Source: Candidatus Binatia bacterium
GTDB lineage: Bacteria > Desulfobacterota > Binatia > UBA12015
DNA length: 64,000 nt
Direction: 5' to 3'
Assembly: GCA_029248525.1 (NCBI GenBank)
Contig: JAQWJE010000008.1
Location: 248,001 to 312,000 of the forward strand
The stretch's first letter is position 1. The number at the start of each line of letters is the position of its first letter. The notes beneath the pieces were generated by a model. The model saw nothing but the letters and a program-made list of their open reading frames with translations, searched no databases and was not told the origin of the DNA. The translations under genes were made by a program, and so were the position numbers. Positions 61,097 through 64,000 of this stretch are shown here, piece after piece.

Positions 61097-62196
61097 CGAC
61101 GGCTGGCACAGAGGAAGTCCCGACGACTGAGGAACCGACGACTGAGGAACCAAGGACGGCCGAGGACGGTATTCTCGAACTCGCCGAGGAACCAGTCGAC
61201 GAGGAAACGGCGGGCGAGCCTTCGGACGAAGCCCCGGAGTTGGAGGCAAGCGATACGGACGCGAGCGAGGAAGAAGACGCGATTCCCGAGGCCGAGCTCC
61301 GATCTGCTTTGGAAGCCCTTCTTTTTGCGGCGGCCGAGCCGCTTCCCCTGCAGCGCCTGTCCCGTCTTTTTCAGGGGCAGGGCCGCGGTGCGGTCAAGAA
61401 GGCGCTGGCTGCCCTGCAGGAGGAGCTGGCGGCCAACGAACGTGGCATTCGACTCGTGGAGGTTTCGTCCGGGTATCAGTTTCGCTCGGCACCCGAACAC
61501 GCGCCCTGGTTGAGACGCTTCTTCGCCGAGAAACCGCCGCGCCTTTCTCGAGCCCTGCTCGAGACCATTTCGATCATTGCATACCGCCAGCCCGTAACGC
61601 GTGGGGAGATCGAGTCTATCCGCGGCGTCAATTGTGACGCGATTCTCACAGCTCTCCAGAACCGCGACTTGATTCTCGCGACCGGTCGTCGTGATACTCC
61701 GGGGCGGCCCGTCGAATACGGCACCACCGCCGAATTTCTCGAGTTGTTCACGATGCGTGATCTTTCCGAATTACCACCTCTCCCCGACGCAGAGTCACTT
61801 GCGAATCTCCTCAAGGAGGATGCGGTGCAAGAGGAGTCGGAGGCTTCGGCCGATGGCGAGGAGCTCGCTACAAATATGGACGCGGGGAGCGGAGAAGGAG
61901 AGTCGCTTCCTGACGGAGGGACCGATGGCGGGCCCGGCGGCCAGCAGGCAGCAGCCGGTGAAGGTGAGATCGCCGGCGACTCTTCGGATGATCCGGATGA
62001 CGATGCCGAGCAAGAAACGCCCAAGGTCAGGGCAATGGCGGCAGCCGCGGGGGTTGGCGGCACAGGTGAGGAGCCGTCGGTAATCGATCAAGCTTCGGAG
62101 AGCGGGCAAGCAGATGGAACGGATGGAGCGGATTCAGAAGATTCTCAGCCGAGCGGGGGTGGCCTCGCGCCGAGCGGCCGAGGACCTGATTCGTGA
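61093..62196 (+). CDS. scpB: Segregation and condensation protein ScpB with acidic extensions
   Basis: A 367-residue protein that pairs with ScpA and SMC. The core (about 65-235) has LRSALEALLFAAAEPLPLQRL, GYQFRSAPEHAPWL and ISIIAYRQPVTRGEIESIRG followed by GRPVEYGTT. The ends are unusual: a 60-residue N-terminal Glu/Thr-rich extension containing an exact 15-base tandem repeat, and a Gly/Asp/Glu-rich C-terminal tail of about 120 residues. Its last 83 bases overlap rluB in another frame. Confidence 0.9.
   Translation: MTTAGTEEVPTTEEPTTEEPRTAEDGILELAEEPVDEETAGEPSDEAPELEASDTDASEEEDAIPEAELRSALEALLFAAAEPLPLQRLSRLFQGQGRGAVKKALAALQEELAANERGIRLVEVSSGYQFRSAPEHAPWLRRFFAEKPPRLSRALLETISIIAYRQPVTRGEIESIRGVNCDAILTALQNRDLILATGRRDTPGRPVEYGTTAEFLELFTMRDLSELPPLPDAESLANLLKEDAVQEESEASADGEELATNMDAGSGEGESLPDGGTDGGPGGQQAAAGEGEIAGDSSDDPDDDAEQETPKVRAMAAAAGVGGTGEEPSVIDQASESGQADGTDGADSEDSQPSGGGLAPSGRGPDS
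61121..61150 (+). repeat. Exact tandem repeat, 2 x 15 bases in scpB
   Basis: CGACGACTGAGGAAC occurs twice head to tail, encoding TTEEP twice. It probably expanded the acidic N-terminal extension by slippage. Confidence 0.85.
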
Positions 62197-62944
62197 GGGA
62201 CGTGTCCGGCTGAACGGGAAAGTTGTTGAGCACCTCGGCACCCGAGCGGATCCGATCTCGGACAAGCTTACGGTGGACGGACGCCCGGCAGTTTTGAATC
62301 GCCTGCGATACTACCTCTACCACAAGCCGGTTGGGGTGATCTCGAGCATGTCGGACCCCGAGGGGCGTCAGTCGATTGGTCAGGTGGTACGCGAGAGCCG
62401 CGAGCATCTCTTTCCGGTGGGGCGTCTCGACTACGACTCCAGCGGTTTGGTTTTGCTCACCAACGACGGCGAACTCGCACAGATGCTGACACATCCCAAA
62501 TATGGGGTGGCAAAGGTCTATCGGGTGAAGGTTCGAGGGCATATGGAGGAGAAGACTCTCGACCGTCTTGCCAGTGGCGTCCGGCTCGAAGATGGAATGA
62601 CGTTGCCTGCTCAGGTCACCCTGGAGGCGCGGCTGGACAAAAAAACCAGATTCGTGATGACCTTGCACGAAGGGCGTCAACGACAGATCCGCCGCATGTG
62701 CGAAGCGGTCGGTCACCCGGTCGACAAACTCTCACGCGTGTCGATCGGCACCTTGAAGCTCGGGCGCTTGCCGCCTGGTCAAAAGCGCGAACTCCATCAG
62801 GAAGAAATTTTGGCCCTGTGGGAGTTCACGCGTCGTTCGCGACCCGAATCGGCGGCCCCAAAAGTCAAGGGAGGAAGGAAACCTGCTTCGTTGCAGCGAA
62901 AACCTCCTGCCAAGCCGCGTACTGGCGGTCGTAGGCGTCCCTGA
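62114..62944 (+). CDS. rluB: Ribosomal large-subunit pseudouridine synthase RluB-type
   Basis: A 276-residue pseudouridine synthase. It has an N-terminal S4 RNA-binding domain (RIQKILSRAGVASRRAAEDL), the catalytic Asp in GRLDYDSSGLVLLTNDG near residue 110 and a basic C-terminal tail rich in Arg, Lys and Pro. It likely modifies 23S rRNA near position 2605. The scpA-scpB-rluB order is common. It starts within the end of scpB and its tail overlaps the minus-strand kinase by 80 bases. Confidence 0.92.
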   Translation: MERMERIQKILSRAGVASRRAAEDLIREGRVRLNGKVVEHLGTRADPISDKLTVDGRPAVLNRLRYYLYHKPVGVISSMSDPEGRQSIGQVVRESREHLFPVGRLDYDSSGLVLLTNDGELAQMLTHPKYGVAKVYRVKVRGHMEEKTLDRLASGVRLEDGMTLPAQVTLEARLDKKTRFVMTLHEGRQRQIRRMCEAVGHPVDKLSRVSIGTLKLGRLPPGQKRELHQEEILALWEFTRRSRPESAAPKVKGGRKPASLQRKPPAKPRTGGRRRP

Positions 62945-64000
62945 GTTCCGGATCGGGAGGGATCACTGTCACCTGAACCATCTCGTGAACGGCCGCCTTG
63001 CGATCTCCATGCAGGCCCACCCCGACACTTGCCAGAATGGCCGCACCGAGTGCCGTGGCTTCCGGTTCTGCCGAGAGGTGCAGTGGAAGATGGAGAGAGC
63101 GGGCGATCTCGACCTGCAGACTCCGACTACGAGACATTCCACCCGAGAGGGTGCAGCGGTTCGGAGGTCCCGGAAGTTTTTCCTCGAGTTGCTCGAGATT
63201 CCCGCGGATCGCAAAGGCGATATTGCGCAGGAAAGATCGCAGGACTTGCCCCCGCCCAGGCCCTACGGGTCCGCGAAAGGCGCTTTGGCGAAAGCCGAAG
63301 CCTACCATCCGGTGAGGGTTGTATTGGTCGAGATCAAAGACCTGAGGGTGGCCGAAGGAGACGACTGCAGAATCCCGTTCGTCGTCGGCCGTGACTTCGG
63401 CCATCAGGTTCTCGGCAACCTCGTAACGGTCGGCTCCATGAATCCCGAGAAGGTCGAGAATCCAGTCCCAGGCGGATCCGGTTTCGCCGGCATTGCTCTC
63501 GAGGGTCCAGCGCTCGGGGAGCACGTGGCATCCAGCCCACACTTTACCGGTGAGGTCGACACATGGCGTATCGCTGATGGCCATCACGGGTGCAGTGGTG
63601 CCCAAAACAACTCCTGCCTCGAATGGATCGACGACGCCGGATCCGAGAAGGGCGCATTGCGTGTCCGCACCCCCCAGGAACACCGGAGTGCCCGATTTCA
63701 GAGACGTCGCTGCTGCGGCGGCGGTGTGTATGGAGCCGATCCGTGCACCATTGGCGCTGATCGGGGGCAGGACGGACGGCGAGATTCCGGCGGCCTCGAG
63801 TAGTTCCTGGCTCCATCTGCGCTCGGCGATGTCGAGGAGAAAGGACTCTCCGGCGTTGGAGAGTTCCGAGGTAATCTCTCCGGTCAATCGGTAGCCCAGC
63901 CAATCACTCAGACTGAGGACATGCGCTACCGGCTCGGCCGTAGGCTCCTTTTGGTAGGTGATCAGCCGCGCCGCACTCGAGAGAAAGGGCGGCCAATGGC
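62865..64000 (-). CDS. FGGY-family sugar kinase (xylulokinase-like, partial)
   Basis: The frame is open to the right edge, so the N-terminus is missing; about 378 residues are visible. The C-terminal ATPase fold is clear: GGADTQCALLGSGV, GTTAPVMAIS phosphate loop, LSGGMSRSRSLQVEIARSL and EATALGAAILAS near the end. A SDWLGYRLTGE block at about 63900 fits FGGY kinases. Candidate substrates are xylulose, glycerol or another sugar. Its 3' end runs 80 bases into rluB. Confidence 0.85.
   Translation of the reverse strand, partial: HWPPFLSSAARLITYQKEPTAEPVAHVLSLSDWLGYRLTGEITSELSNAGESFLLDIAERRWSQELLEAAGISPSVLPPISANGARIGSIHTAAAAATSLKSGTPVFLGGADTQCALLGSGVVDPFEAGVVLGTTAPVMAISDTPCVDLTGKVWAGCHVLPERWTLESNAGETGSAWDWILDLLGIHGADRYEVAENLMAEVTADDERDSAVVSFGHPQVFDLDQYNPHRMVGFGFRQSAFRGPVGPGRGQVLRSFLRNIAFAIRGNLEQLEEKLPGPPNRCTLSGGMSRSRSLQVEIARSLHLPLHLSAEPEATALGAAILASVGVGLHGDRKAAVHEMVQVTVIPPDPELRDAYDRQYAAWQEVFAATKQVSFLP

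Noticed and set aside
1-64000. CRISPR arrays, insertion sequences, rRNA or tRNA genes, plasmid origin
   Set aside because: No spaced direct repeats, transposase frames, inverted terminal repeats or RNA gene structures were seen on either strand.

Overview
This is a high-GC, gene-dense bacterial chromosome window (roughly 60% GC by eye). It is almost entirely intact single-copy genes in long, tightly overlapping operons. The organism is diderm: the window has Lol lipoprotein export, BamA and Skp, a nearly complete lipid A and Kdo pathway, heptose genes, type II secretion genes and a TonB-dependent receptor. Several features point to a deltaproteobacterial-type lineage (Desulfobacterota, Myxococcota or Binatota in current schemes): lpxI with a Gfo/Idh gene before lpxB, a DUF374 acyltransferase between msbA and waaA, a bifunctional Rel with an RFKD motif, and an endonuclease-type MutL. 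This placement is an inference from gene content; no tRNA, rRNA or phylogeny was available to confirm it.

Layout. Positions 1-7.0 kb are an accessory, catabolism-like block: a partial dihydrodipicolinate-reductase-like dehydrogenase, an MFS carrier and an N-formylglutamate-amidohydrolase-like protein on the minus strand, then a TonB-dependent receptor and an SDR dehydrogenase on the plus strand. A compact gspC-gspD-gspE operon (7.1-11.8 kb, minus) carries only part of a type II secretion system. From 12.0 to 27.5 kb runs one continuous plus-strand series: lysS, lolC, lolD, bamA, skp, a fabZ-lpxA fusion, lpxI, a Gfo/Idh oxidoreductase, lpxB, msbA, the DUF374 acyltransferase, waaA and lpxK. It builds, flips and decorates lipid A and assembles the outer membrane. 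A sugar epimerase with lower GC, heptosyltransferase waaF and heptose-7-P kinase follow, then yicC, gmk, rel and ridA. The heptose cytidylyltransferase rfaE2 lies alone on the minus strand at 35 kb.

From 35.5 to 50.4 kb the plus strand carries mutL, miaA, pheA, hisC, a tyrA-aroA fusion, cmk, rpsA, sppA, an ihfB-like gene, a HIT protein and a MoxR-type ATPase paired with a VWA-domain protein. The part from pheA to rpsA matches the aromatic-pathway/cmk/rpsA supra-operon known from pseudomonads. A minus-strand sialate-O-acetylesterase-like gene follows, then mutS, amiC, glnD, xerD, trpS, scpA, scpB and rluB, ending in a partial minus-strand FGGY sugar kinase.

Most neighbours overlap by 1 or 4 bases (TGATG or ATGA), so translation is probably coupled along these operons. 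I found no CRISPR array, insertion sequence, prophage, tRNA or rRNA. I do not see a clearly unprecedented system. The most noteworthy points are the FabZ-LpxA fusion, the GnnA-like enzyme without a visible GnnB, the lone GspCDE set, the formylglutamate-hydrolase-like protein with an unknown C-terminal half, and the MoxR/VWA pair with a four-cysteine insert.
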